Below are positions 7,591 to 13,379 of a DNA stretch of 13,379 nt, in pieces (the stretch's first letter is position 1; each line of letters starts with the position of its first letter). The position numbers were made by a program, and so were the translations under genes. Source of the stretch: an uncultured Lachnospira sp. Its GTDB lineage: Bacteria; Bacillota; Clostridia; Lachnospirales; Lachnospiraceae. The DNA is taken from positions 1 to 13,379 of the forward strand of contig CAKRKK010000048.1 in NCBI GenBank assembly GCA_934358235.1. Direction: 5' to 3'. A model generated the notes under the pieces. It was not told the DNA's origin, did not search any database, and worked only from the letters and a program-made list of their open reading frames with translations.

Positions 7591-8871
7591 ATGAGTGAGA
7601 AAAAAACATTTGTAACATTAGAAAAGCTTAAGGAGATTGATAAGACTTATCCTACTCCTTACCATCTTTATGATGAAAAAGGAATCAGGGAAAATGCCAG
7701 AAAGCTTAAGGAAGCATTTGCATGGAATAAAGGATATAGAGAATATTTTGCTGTTAAAGCAACTCCTAATCCATATATATTAAATATATTAAAGGAATTC
7801 GGATGTGGTGTGGATTGTGCGTCTGAAACAGAGCTTATGATGGCTAGTGCGCTTGACTACAAGCCGGAAGAAATCATGTTTTCATCTAATGATACACCAG
7901 CTAACGAGTATGAATATGCTAACAGGATAGGTGCTACTATTAATCTTGATGATATAACACATATTGATTTCTTAGATAAGATTCTTGATGGAAAGTTTCC
8001 AGAAACTATGAGCTGCAGATTTAATCCAGGTGGATATTTCCAGCTTGGTACATCTATTATGGACAATCCGGGTGATGCTAAGTATGGCATGACTCATGAC
8101 CAGATTATCGAAGCATTTAAGATATTAAAGAGCAAGGGTGTTAAGCATTTTGGTATTCATTCCTTCCTTGCAAGTAATACAGTTTCTAATGAATATTATC
8201 CTACACTTGCGAAGATTCTTTTTGAACTTGCAGTGGAATTAAGAGATAAGACAGGTGCAGATATTAAGTTTATTAACCTTTCAGGTGGTGTTGGTGTGGC
8301 ATATAAGCCTGAACAGACACCTAATGATATTGCAATCATAGGTGAAGGTGTACATAAGGTATATGATGAAGTACTTACACCTGCTGGTATGGGTGATGTT
8401 GCTATATATACAGAGCTTGGCAGATTCATGCTTGCACCATACGGCTGCCTGGTTACAAAGGCTATTCATGAAAAACACATATACAAGGAGTATATTGGAG
8501 TGGATGCCTGCGCAGTTAACCTTATGAGACCTGCTATATATGGGGCATATCACCATATTACAGTAGCTGGTAAAGAGAATGAGCCTTGTGATCACAAGTA
8601 TGATGTGACAGGTTCGCTTTGTGAGAATAGCGATAAGTTTGCAATAGACAGAATGCTTCCAAAGATTGATATGGGTGATTATCTTATTATTCACGATACA
8701 GGAGCACACGGTTTCTCAATGGGTTACCAGTATAATGGAAAGTTAAGATCAGCAGAGCTGCTTCTTAAGGAAAATGGTGACGTACAGATGATAAGAAGAG
8801 CAGAAACTCCAAAGGATTATTTTGCTACCTTTGATTTCTGTGATGCATTAGATAAGCTTAAGCTTAATTAA
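7591..8871 (+). CDS. lysA: Diaminopimelate decarboxylase, variant subfamily
   Basis: The 426-residue fold-type III PLP enzyme decarboxylates meso-diaminopimelate to L-lysine, the last step of lysine synthesis. PLP-binding Lys56 lies in EYFAVKATPNP, followed by FGCGVDCASETEL. A glycine-rich NLSGGVGV and the ELGRFML arginine block follow, then the Cys-Glu pair (GSLCENSD, Cys344-Glu345) that completes the dimeric active site. Departures from classical LysA: HSFLASN (His190) replaces HIGSQ, GAHG replaces GAYG, and YNGKLRSAE replaces YNxRPRPAE. These suggest a distinct branch found in anaerobes. The start at 7591 follows CGGAGAGAG; an upstream GTG at 7531 lies at the transcription start. The gene stands alone between its own promoter and a hairpin. 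A related ornithine/lysine or carboxynorspermidine decarboxylase role cannot be fully excluded. Confidence 0.9.
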   Translation: MSEKKTFVTLEKLKEIDKTYPTPYHLYDEKGIRENARKLKEAFAWNKGYREYFAVKATPNPYILNILKEFGCGVDCASETELMMASALDYKPEEIMFSSNDTPANEYEYANRIGATINLDDITHIDFLDKILDGKFPETMSCRFNPGGYFQLGTSIMDNPGDAKYGMTHDQIIEAFKILKSKGVKHFGIHSFLASNTVSNEYYPTLAKILFELAVELRDKTGADIKFINLSGGVGVAYKPEQTPNDIAIIGEGVHKVYDEVLTPAGMGDVAIYTELGRFMLAPYGCLVTKAIHEKHIYKEYIGVDACAVNLMRPAIYGAYHHITVAGKENEPCDHKYDVTGSLCENSDKFAIDRMLPKIDMGDYLIIHDTGAHGFSMGYQYNGKLRSAELLLKENGDVQMIRRAETPKDYFATFDFCDALDKLKLN

Positions 8872-8882
8872 AATAAATATGC

Positions 8883-8917
8883 TGCTGTCGGGGAGCACTA
8901 AAGCTCTCCTGACAGCA
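8883..8917 (+). terminator. Hairpin after lysA, probable terminator
   Basis: TGCTGTC at 8883-8889 pairs with GACAGCA at 8911-8917. The stem continues through GGGGAGC against GCTCTCCT with one G-U pair and one bulged U, about 14 bp around a six-base loop. It starts 11 bases after the lysA stop. The downstream bases are ACATTATATT rather than a U-run. The opposite strand has a T-rich flank, so it could act in either direction. Confidence 0.6.
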
Positions 8918-8945
8918 ACATTATATTAAAAAATAGGAATGGTGT

Positions 8946-10346
8946 ATGAAAAATTTAGGGTATATTGCTAGTGAAATAACAAAAGGAAGAAATCTTGAGG
9001 ATAACCTTCAGAAGTATGGTAAAGGCCTTACCTCACTTTATAATGGCCTTGCATATATAAAGCTGTCGATGAACTATTATACGATTCTTAATATGATTAA
9101 GGATAATGAGATAGATGATGAACAGTTCCTTGCTATGTTTGAAGGGGTTAATGAAGTAATAGAATTGTCTTGTATTGATTCAGCAATAGCAGACAGAGCT
9201 GTGCTTATAGATAAGGTGGATAAGCTTAGAAATAACATTATAAGCATAATGGAGAGCGTTACCGATTATGTGGACAAGTTCAGAATATATGAGCATGTTC
9301 TTAACAGGGTTGAGCACAGATTTGATGATAGTGAGTTTGATTCTGAATATTATAATACTTATATGACTAATGATATTATGCATTATATTTTCCAGGATAA
9401 GGATAATGTATCGATTAATGCAAGGATATCTGATATAGTAGGACAGCTTCCTGTAAGAATGTCAAAGGGAAAGTTCTATGAACATATAAACGATGCGTTC
9501 ACTCTTTATCATGGTGCCCAGAAAAAGACAATAGATGACTTTTATTATTCTTTAAGCACAAGTGCCATGCTAGGCAGGGCGGCAGAGGATAATGGCTTCT
9601 TTGCTGATATGCATGACATATATGTTACGCTTGATAAGGCAGATTATAAGAAGCTTGATGAGGCAGGATATACAAGACTTAAGGGTGCACTCGATATTGC
9701 AACAGAAAAGATGAATGATGCGGCAGATGTATATGTCCTTCTTGCACAGATTATAAATGATCTGTATACAATTATATTATCTGACAATAATACAGTAGGA
9801 GACAGCAACGAAGTAAATACATCAAAGGATATTATTAATAAATCAAGGGCTGTATTCGAGGCGGAGCAGGAACTTGACGAAATTGCAGTACTTTTTGAAA
9901 GCTTTGAAGGTAAGCAGGAACGCATTCTTGAGGCTGTTATGACTTGTGATTTCGCAACACAGTATGCTATTGGTAATCTTAAGGAAAAGCTTGATGAGCT
10001 GGATATACTTGAAATGTATGAAAATCTTGACGTTATTCAGAAGCTGCAGTCAGGAAGTGATTTTGTTGATATAGCACCTAAGGAATATTTTGATGAAATA
10101 CCGGATGATTCATATGCAGATTCAGTTGCAGGCACTTTTATAAAAGAACTTGATGAACTGTTTGCTAATAAAGAGGTGTGTGTAAGAAGAGCTGTAATGG
10201 CAACTATATTATCCATGCTTCCTGTTTTCTTTAACAATACAGAAGAAATACAGGATTATATAAACAGCTCACTTATGCAGTGCAGCGATGAAGCCGAAAA
10301 GAAGGCTGTAATTGAAGTTGTAAGAATAATAATTAGTGGTCAGTAG
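8946..10346 (+). CDS. Uncharacterised helical protein, 466 residues
   Basis: I do not recognise a named family. The protein is acidic and rich in Asp, Glu, Ile, Leu and Tyr. It has no signal peptide or membrane segment and should be almost wholly alpha-helical and cytoplasmic. A distinctive central stretch at about 172-210 (MSKGKFYEHINDAFTLYHG followed by KKTIDDFYYSLSTSAML) looks like a conserved core. A poorly conserved-looking linker near 280-292 (SDNNTVGDSNEVN) may separate two helical halves. The codon use matches its neighbours, so it is a genuine resident gene. AGGA at 8935-8938 sets the start, and the next gene begins 17 bases after the stop. Its place ahead of DUF2953 and GerW suggests a sporulation or envelope link, but that is inference from position only. 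Confidence 0.85.
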   Translation: MKNLGYIASEITKGRNLEDNLQKYGKGLTSLYNGLAYIKLSMNYYTILNMIKDNEIDDEQFLAMFEGVNEVIELSCIDSAIADRAVLIDKVDKLRNNIISIMESVTDYVDKFRIYEHVLNRVEHRFDDSEFDSEYYNTYMTNDIMHYIFQDKDNVSINARISDIVGQLPVRMSKGKFYEHINDAFTLYHGAQKKTIDDFYYSLSTSAMLGRAAEDNGFFADMHDIYVTLDKADYKKLDEAGYTRLKGALDIATEKMNDAADVYVLLAQIINDLYTIILSDNNTVGDSNEVNTSKDIINKSRAVFEAEQELDEIAVLFESFEGKQERILEAVMTCDFATQYAIGNLKEKLDELDILEMYENLDVIQKLQSGSDFVDIAPKEYFDEIPDDSYADSVAGTFIKELDELFANKEVCVRRAVMATILSMLPVFFNNTEEIQDYINSSLMQCSDEAEKKAVIEVVRIIISGQ

Positions 10347-10363
10347 ACGTATAGGAGTATATT

Positions 10364-10696
10364 GTGAAGTGGTATAGAGGACTATATATGGGTGAAAACG
10401 CCAGAAAAGCTAAATATAAGGTCTTAGGTCGTGTTATTAAAAGAAAGCTGTCCTTTGATACATATCTGATAACATTGCCTTCTAACCCTTCTAATATACT
10501 TGATATGTATCCGGCTAATGTATTGCTGCAGTCTCATTATAAGAAAAAGTCTGCAAAGGATGACATATATATTGTTGGAATAGCAAAGGGCAGAGATGAA
10601 GCCTGTGAGCTTGTAAGAGATATTGTGGATGAGGTGTATAGCAATACAGGCGGTTTTGATATAAGCAGGTACTTGAAGTTTGGAATGAAACGGTAG
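10364..10696 (+). CDS. Uncharacterised small alpha/beta protein, about 102-110 residues
   Basis: I do not recognise the family. A GTG at 10364 has AGGAG six bases upstream and gives 110 residues. An ATG at 10388 with AGAGGA upstream gives 102 residues, beginning MGENARKAKYKVLGRVI. Both starts are plausible. The protein is basic and soluble. It has a strand-rich first half (LSFDTYLITLPSNPSNILDMYPANVLL), another strand (DDIYIVGIAKG) and a helix (EACELVRDIVDEVYSNTGG). No catalytic motif is evident. Its stop overlaps the ribosome binding site of the DUF2953 gene, so it is part of that operon. Function unknown; the context suggests a role with its neighbours. Confidence 0.75.
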   Translation: MKWYRGLYMGENARKAKYKVLGRVIKRKLSFDTYLITLPSNPSNILDMYPANVLLQSHYKKKSAKDDIYIVGIAKGRDEACELVRDIVDEVYSNTGGFDISRYLKFGMKR

Positions 10697-10708
10697 GAGG
10701 AATGTTCG

Positions 10709-11731
10709 TTGATTCATATCTTGTTATTGATACTTAAGATTATCGGAATAATTCTTCTTAGCGTTATCGGGCTTTTACTTACGGTGTTGCTTGTTTTACT
10801 TTTTGTACCTGTAAGATACCGTATTAGTCTGGATTATCACAGCCATTTTACAGGCAGGCTTAGTGCAGGCTGGTTGTTTAGGCTGATAAGGCTTGAATTA
10901 AGCTATTCAAAGGAAGGCTTTAGGGCTTTTGCTAAGGTGCTGTTTTTTTCTTTGTATGATAGTAAAAAAGCTGATAAGGCTGTTGAAGGGGCTGACAGAG
11001 CACATAAACATAATAAGAATAAAGAGAAGAATGTGTTTGATGGAATGCCACAGGAAGCTTCTGACAGTGAGGAAATGGTTTCAGCTACAGATAGTAATAA
11101 AGAAAAACAGACATATAACGCTGAAAAGCAAGCTGTAAATACGGCTTTGGAGGAAAAGCCTGAGCCAATAAAATACAGCAGGTCTGTTAAAGAAGACAAA
11201 AAAGATAATCCAACCAAAGATAAAACAGTAAAGAATAGTAAAGCAGTAAAGAACAATAAAGCAGATAAAAGCACAGGAAAAGGTAAGAAAGCTGCAGCGT
11301 TAAAAAATAAGCTTAGACAGATAAGCTGTAGAATAAAGGACGGAATCAAAGCTGCTGTGGCTAATAAGAACAAACTAAAGGCTAAGACAGAGAGTATAAA
11401 GCAAGTTATAAATGATGCTGATAACAAAGAAATGATGAGTGTTATTGTTAATCAGTCCAAAGTCTTGTTTAAAGAGCTTATGCCAGTAAAGTACAAAGTG
11501 AATGTACATTATGGGTTTAATGATCCTTATATTACAGGAAAGCTTCTTGTGTATATTTCAATTATTTATGGATTAAGCGGTGTGGATATGAATATAACTC
11601 CGGATTTTGATAATGAAATTATAGAGGGGGATATATTTTTAAAAGGAAGAATAAGAATATATAAGCTTTTGCTGATAGCATTTAACATATATAGAAATGA
11701 CAGATTCAGGGAGCTTGTATTAAAAAGATAG
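10709..11731 (+). CDS. ytfI: DUF2953 membrane protein (YtfI-like) with a long lysine-rich insert
   Basis: The 340-residue protein has a strong N-terminal membrane segment (about 4-33) followed by FVPVRYRISLDY. A very polar, Lys/Asp/Asn-rich stretch spans about 85-235. The DUF2953 C-terminal region follows (YGFNDPYITGKLLVYISIIYG, ITPDF, EGDIFLKGRIRIYKLLLIAF). In Bacillus the counterpart ytfI lies next to ytfJ, and here too GerW/YtfJ comes next, after 18 bases. A spore-development role is inferred from that pairing. The start is a TTG at 10709, placed 8 bases after a perfect AGGAGG (10695-10700) that overlaps the previous stop. A nearby ATG at 10702 is in another frame and stops after 11 codons. 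The insert makes it clearly longer than the roughly 230-residue Bacillus protein. Confidence 0.82.
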   Translation: MIHILLLILKIIGIILLSVIGLLLTVLLVLLFVPVRYRISLDYHSHFTGRLSAGWLFRLIRLELSYSKEGFRAFAKVLFFSLYDSKKADKAVEGADRAHKHNKNKEKNVFDGMPQEASDSEEMVSATDSNKEKQTYNAEKQAVNTALEEKPEPIKYSRSVKEDKKDNPTKDKTVKNSKAVKNNKADKSTGKGKKAAALKNKLRQISCRIKDGIKAAVANKNKLKAKTESIKQVINDADNKEMMSVIVNQSKVLFKELMPVKYKVNVHYGFNDPYITGKLLVYISIIYGLSGVDMNITPDFDNEIIEGDIFLKGRIRIYKLLLIAFNIYRNDRFRELVLKR

Positions 11732-11749
11732 AATGATGGAGGTATGATT

Positions 11750-12154
11750 ATGGCAGAGAATAATAAGAATAACTTTGATACAACAGTTTCGTCGCTTTTT
11801 AAGGGAATGGATTCCTTCATATCGGCAAAGACGGTTATTGGTGAGGCTGTACATGTAAATGATACAATAATCCTTCCACTATGTGATGTTTCCTTTGGCG
11901 TTGGAGCAGGTGCATTTGCAGGTGACAAGAAGAATAATGCAGGTGGTGTTATGACTGCAAAGATGTCGCCAAGTGCGGTGCTTGTAATACAGAATGGTGC
12001 TACTAAGCTTGTTAATATCAAGAATCAGGATACAATTACCAAAATACTTGATATGGTTCCAGATGTTGTTGATAAGATAACTGGAAAGTTTGCAGATGTA
12101 AAGATGGATGACGATATTGATGAAGCTATCGGTGATGTTTCCAGGGAAGATTAG
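11750..12154 (+). CDS. ytfJ: GerW family sporulation protein (YtfJ)
   Basis: The 134-residue protein matches the GerW/YtfJ family along its length: an N-terminal helix (TTVSSLFKGMDSFISAKTVIGEAV), IILPLCDVSFGVGAGAF, a Gly-rich loop, then the PSAVLVIQNG and KLVNI strands and a C-terminal helix (ITKILDMVPDVVDKITGK). In Bacillus, YtfJ/GerW is made in the developing spore and is needed for normal germination through lytic enzyme function. GGAGG at 11738-11742 lies 7 bases before the ATG at 11750, while the in-frame ATG at 11744 is only one base away. The later start is therefore preferred. It is cotranscribed with the DUF2953 gene, the usual partner. Presence of this gene indicates that the organism, or its recent ancestor, forms spores. 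Confidence 0.92.
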   Translation: MAENNKNNFDTTVSSLFKGMDSFISAKTVIGEAVHVNDTIILPLCDVSFGVGAGAFAGDKKNNAGGVMTAKMSPSAVLVIQNGATKLVNIKNQDTITKILDMVPDVVDKITGKFADVKMDDDIDEAIGDVSRED

Positions 12155-12206
12155 TTATTGAATATATAATCCAAACATATATTAATATAGCAGTATTGTA
12201 TTATAC

Positions 12207-12235
12207 CGGCATCAGGAGGTGTAAGACCTGTGCTG
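12207..12235 (+). promoter_or_regulatory. Hairpin between gerW and the microprotein, covering an unused Shine-Dalgarno
   Basis: CGGCATCAGG (12207-12216) pairs with CCTGTGCTG (12227-12235) with one bulged U and one G-U pair. The loop is AGGTGTAAGA. A perfect AGGAGG at 12214-12219 lies in the stem and loop yet has no ATG at a useful distance. It may be an attenuator, a weak terminator for gerW or a regulatory ribosome site. The rest of 12155-12269 is AT-rich with the near-repeats CATATATTAATAT and CATATATATTAATAT. Confidence 0.4.
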
Positions 12236-12269
12236 ATATATGTCATATATATTAATATGGAGGATTGTT

Positions 12270-12410
12270 ATGTGCCGGATGCTTGGATTTATTATGTTCT
12301 GGATTGCGATAGGCATGATAATAGCTTTGTTTCTTGAGGGCAATTTATTTTTATGTATATGTATTATTATTATATTGATTCTTGCAGGATATAATATGTT
12401 TTGTCATTGA
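12270..12410 (+). CDS. 46-residue hydrophobic membrane microprotein
   Basis: GGAGG at 12259-12263 lies six bases before an ATG, and the frame runs 46 codons to a TGA at 12408-12410. The product starts MCRMLGFIMFWIAIGMIIAL and continues with FLEGN and a second hydrophobic run ending LILAGYNMFCH. This predicts a two-helix membrane hairpin with a tight EGN turn and cysteines near both ends. The good ribosome binding site, conserved-looking layout and position after gerW support a real gene. An in-frame ATG at 12240 would add ten residues but lacks a properly spaced site. I do not recognise a named family. The role is unknown; a small envelope or spore-membrane partner is possible. Confidence 0.65.
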   Translation: MCRMLGFIMFWIAIGMIIALFLEGNLFLCICIIIILILAGYNMFCH

Positions 12411-12480
12411 TTATTTCTAATTGTTATAGGTGTATAATCTTATGCATATAACCTTATGTATAATTTTCTTAAAAAAAGTG

Positions 12481-12509
12481 TTGCAAAATATATTGTGTTC
12501 TGATACAAT
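12481..12509 (+). promoter_or_regulatory. Sigma-A type promoter of rpmB
   Basis: TTGCAA at 12481-12486 and TACAAT at 12504-12509 are separated by 17 bases. Transcription would start near 12516. Two additional TATAAT boxes at 12433-12438 and 12459-12464 lack good -35 partners but might act as secondary promoters. Confidence 0.7.
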
Positions 12510-12520
12510 AATTTCTGTTG

Positions 12521-12536
12521 TGGGTAATTTTACCCA
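12521..12536 (+). promoter_or_regulatory. Hairpin in the rpmB leader
   Basis: TGGGTA (12521-12526) pairs perfectly with TACCCA (12531-12536) around an ATTT loop. It sits almost at the 5' end of the predicted transcript, 11 bases ahead of the AAGGAGGTG ribosome site. It could stabilise the RNA or bind a ribosomal protein. I know of no defined L28 leader motif that it matches. Confidence 0.4.
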
Positions 12537-12561
12537 ATACCGGTAAGGAGGTGTAATTGAT

Positions 12562-12747
12562 ATGGCTAAATGTGCAGTTTGTGAAAAAGGTGCTCACTTT
12601 GGTAATGCAGTGAGTCATTCTCATAGAAGATCTAATAAGATTTGGAATTCTAATGTTAAGTCTGTTAGAGTTAAGGTTAACGGAGCAACAAAGAAGATGT
12701 ATGTTTGCACTTCTTGCTTACGTTCAGGCAAAGTAGAGCGTGCCTAA
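12562..12747 (+). CDS. rpmB: 50S ribosomal protein L28
   Basis: The 61-residue protein fits the family length and pattern: MAKCAVCEKGAHFGNAVSHSHRRSNKIW, then KSVRVKVNGATKKMYVCTSCLRSGKV. L28 is part of the large ribosomal subunit. Two CxxC pairs, Cys4/Cys7 and Cys49/Cys52, show this is the zinc-binding (C+) form rather than the zinc-free paralogue. GGAGG at 12547-12551 sets the start. The gene has its own promoter and terminator, so it is a single-gene unit. Its position directly before an Asp23/YloU gene is conserved in Firmicutes, although in Bacillus rpmB is divergent from yloU. Confidence 0.98.
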   Translation: MAKCAVCEKGAHFGNAVSHSHRRSNKIWNSNVKSVRVKVNGATKKMYVCTSCLRSGKVERA

Positions 12748-12783
12748 TGCTATTAATTTTCGAAAATTTATATCATTACATTG

Positions 12784-12834
12784 AAGTGAATTGCCCAGTT
12801 TAATAAAATTGCGTGATTCACTTTATTTATTTTA
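12784..12834 (+). terminator. Intrinsic terminator of rpmB
   Basis: AAGTGAAT (12784-12791) pairs with ATTCACTT (12816-12823), with a further GC/GC contact inside a long loop. It is followed by the U-rich tail TATTTATTTTA. It lies 36 bases after the rpmB stop. A separate perfect 14-bp palindrome, AATTTTCGAAAATT, lies at 12755-12768, just after the stop. Confidence 0.7.
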
Positions 12835-12837
12835 GCT

Positions 12838-12866
12838 TTGATAGTATAATATTTACATGATTAAAT
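12838..12866 (+). promoter_or_regulatory. Candidate promoter of the Asp23/YloU gene
   Basis: TTGATA at 12838-12843 and TTAAAT at 12861-12866 have a 17-base spacer. A TATAAT at 12845-12850 is an alternative -10 box but its -35 partner is poor. The leader to the ATG at 12981 would be over 100 bases and contains inverted repeats. Confidence 0.4.
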
Positions 12867-12911
12867 TCGGAATTCGCATATTATATGTGAAAGTTTTTTC
12901 CATAATGCGAG

Positions 12912-12935
12912 GAAGGTCTGGCTGCGTGGACCTTC
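12912..12935 (+). promoter_or_regulatory. Hairpin in the Asp23/YloU leader
   Basis: GAAGGTC (12912-12918) pairs perfectly with GACCTTC (12929-12935) around the loop TGGCTGCGTG, with a flanking G-U pair. A second, weaker inverted repeat just upstream joins CGCAT (12875-12879) to ATGCG (12905-12909). There is no U-tract, so this is more likely a structured 5' leader than a terminator. Confidence 0.4.
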
Positions 12936-12980
12936 TACAATAGATTCCTTAAAATATAAGTCGCAGTATGGAGGCTAGAT

Positions 12981-13340
12981 ATGAACGGAATATTGAATAA
13001 CGAGTTAGGAAAAATATCTATCTCAAGCGAGGTTGTTGCCCAATATGCTGGTTCAACAGCAGTTGAATGCTTTGGTATTGTCGGAATGGCAGCGGTAAGC
13101 ATGAAGGATGGACTTGTAAAGTTATTAAAGGGAGATAGTCTTACAAGAGGTATTAAGGTTGAGATAGACAATGATAACAAGATTGAACTGGATTTCCATG
13201 TTATTGTTTCTTATGGTGTGAGTATTTCAACAGTTGCAGATAACCTCATTGAGAATGTTAAGTATAAGGTATCAGAATTCACAGGTCTTGAAATAAAGAA
13301 AATTAACATCTATGTTGAAGGTGTTCGTGTTATAGATTAA
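12981..13340 (+). CDS. Asp23/Gls24 family envelope stress response protein (YloU-like)
   Basis: The 119-residue protein has the family layout: NNELGKISISSEVVAQYAG at the start, the AVECFGIVGMA segment, then DFHVIVSYGVSI and a C-terminal IKKINIYVEGVRVID. Asp23/Gls24 proteins are small, often membrane-tethered by partners, and respond to alkaline or envelope stress. In Firmicutes the YloU member sits between rpmB and yloV/fakA, the DAK-type kinase that phosphorylates exogenous fatty acids with FakB. The rpmB gene immediately upstream supports this identity. GGAGG at 12970-12974 lies six bases before the ATG. The molecular role of YloU is not settled. Confidence 0.93.
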   Translation: MNGILNNELGKISISSEVVAQYAGSTAVECFGIVGMAAVSMKDGLVKLLKGDSLTRGIKVEIDNDNKIELDFHVIVSYGVSISTVADNLIENVKYKVSEFTGLEIKKINIYVEGVRVID

Positions 13341-13356
13341 CAGGCTTTTAAAGATA

Positions 13357-13377
13357 TCCATCATAACAGGATGGAGG
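13357..13377 (+). promoter_or_regulatory. Ribosome binding site of the next gene, partly in a hairpin
   Basis: GGAGG at 13373-13377 at the window end is a strong ribosome site, so a gene should start just beyond 13379; synteny predicts fakA/yloV. TCCATC (13357-13362) pairs perfectly with GATGGA (13370-13375), and this stem would cover three of the five Shine-Dalgarno bases. It could lower translation of the next gene relative to YloU. Confidence 0.5.
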
Positions 13378-13379
13378 TC

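Noticed and set aside
8281..8709. 142-codon minus-strand frame inside lysA
   Set aside because: Shadow of lysA codon bias; no family resemblance, no ribosome site, and all lysA motifs are intact on the other strand.
10903..11427. 174-codon open frame on the minus strand opposite the DUF2953 gene
   Set aside because: It is the mirror of the lysine-rich insert (AAA/AAG read as Phe/Leu/Ser), has no ribosome site, and overlaps a better-supported gene.
12230..12340. GTG-started 36-codon frame after the AGGAGG at 12214
   Set aside because: Overlaps the microprotein out of frame, spacing of 10 is long, and the composition shows no domain. Kept only as part of a finding.
12755..12768. 14-bp palindrome AATTTTCGAAAATT after rpmB
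   Set aside because: Could be an operator, but it lies before the terminator and is AT-rich, where such palindromes arise easily; not called as a separate site.
1..13379. Mobile elements, CRISPR arrays, tRNA/rRNA genes, toxin-antitoxin or phage-defence genes
   Set aside because: No transposase, integrase, direct-repeat array, structural RNA signature or defence-type domain was found; composition is uniform across the window.

Overview
The window looks like core chromosome of a low-GC, spore-forming Firmicute, most likely a Lachnospiraceae-type Clostridium relative. The evidence is strong AGGAGG-type ribosome binding sites, sigma-A promoters with 17-bp spacers, AT-rich codon use with many AGA/AGG arginines, a GerW/YtfJ sporulation protein beside its DUF2953 partner, and the Firmicute order rpmB - Asp23/YloU. 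No mobile element, CRISPR array, tRNA or rRNA gene was seen. Every complete gene lies on the + strand.

Layout. Bases 2-175 are the 3' end of a coiled-coil protein, possibly ZapA, followed by a 13-bp perfect hairpin. Bases 253-5519 form a tight cluster: a U32/DUF3656 RlhA-like hydroxylase, a SEDS peptidoglycan glycosyltransferase, and a class B penicillin-binding protein whose start lies inside the SEDS gene. Bases 5568-7440 are a small operon with its own promoter: a NUDIX hydrolase, an SLT-domain lytic transglycosylase without a visible signal peptide, and a small leucine-rich-repeat protein, closed by a hairpin. Bases 7497-8917 are a single-gene unit for a variant LysA (promoter, short structured leader, gene, hairpin).

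Bases 8946-12410 hold an unrecognised 466-residue protein, an unrecognised protein of about 100 residues, a DUF2953 (YtfI-like) membrane protein with a very long lysine-rich insert, GerW/YtfJ, and a 46-residue hydrophobic microprotein. Bases 12481-12834 are rpmB with its own promoter, leader hairpin and terminator. Bases 12838-13379 are the start of an Asp23/YloU unit. The window ends on the ribosome binding site of the next gene, which by synteny should be the DAK-type FakA/YloV.

How the genes work together. The SEDS/bPBP pair polymerises and cross-links septal or lateral wall, and the lytic transglycosylase would cut the same polymer. LysA makes lysine from meso-diaminopimelate, itself a wall precursor. 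DUF2953 and GerW point to spore development, and the two unknown genes directly upstream, plus the microprotein downstream, may share that role. RlhA-like hydroxylase and L28 are ribosome related.

Most of the window is ordinary housekeeping DNA. The parts most worth a second look are the 8946-10696 unknown pair, the microprotein after gerW, the signal-less transglycosylase operon, and the structured leaders. I see no clear evidence of a wholly new multi-gene system.
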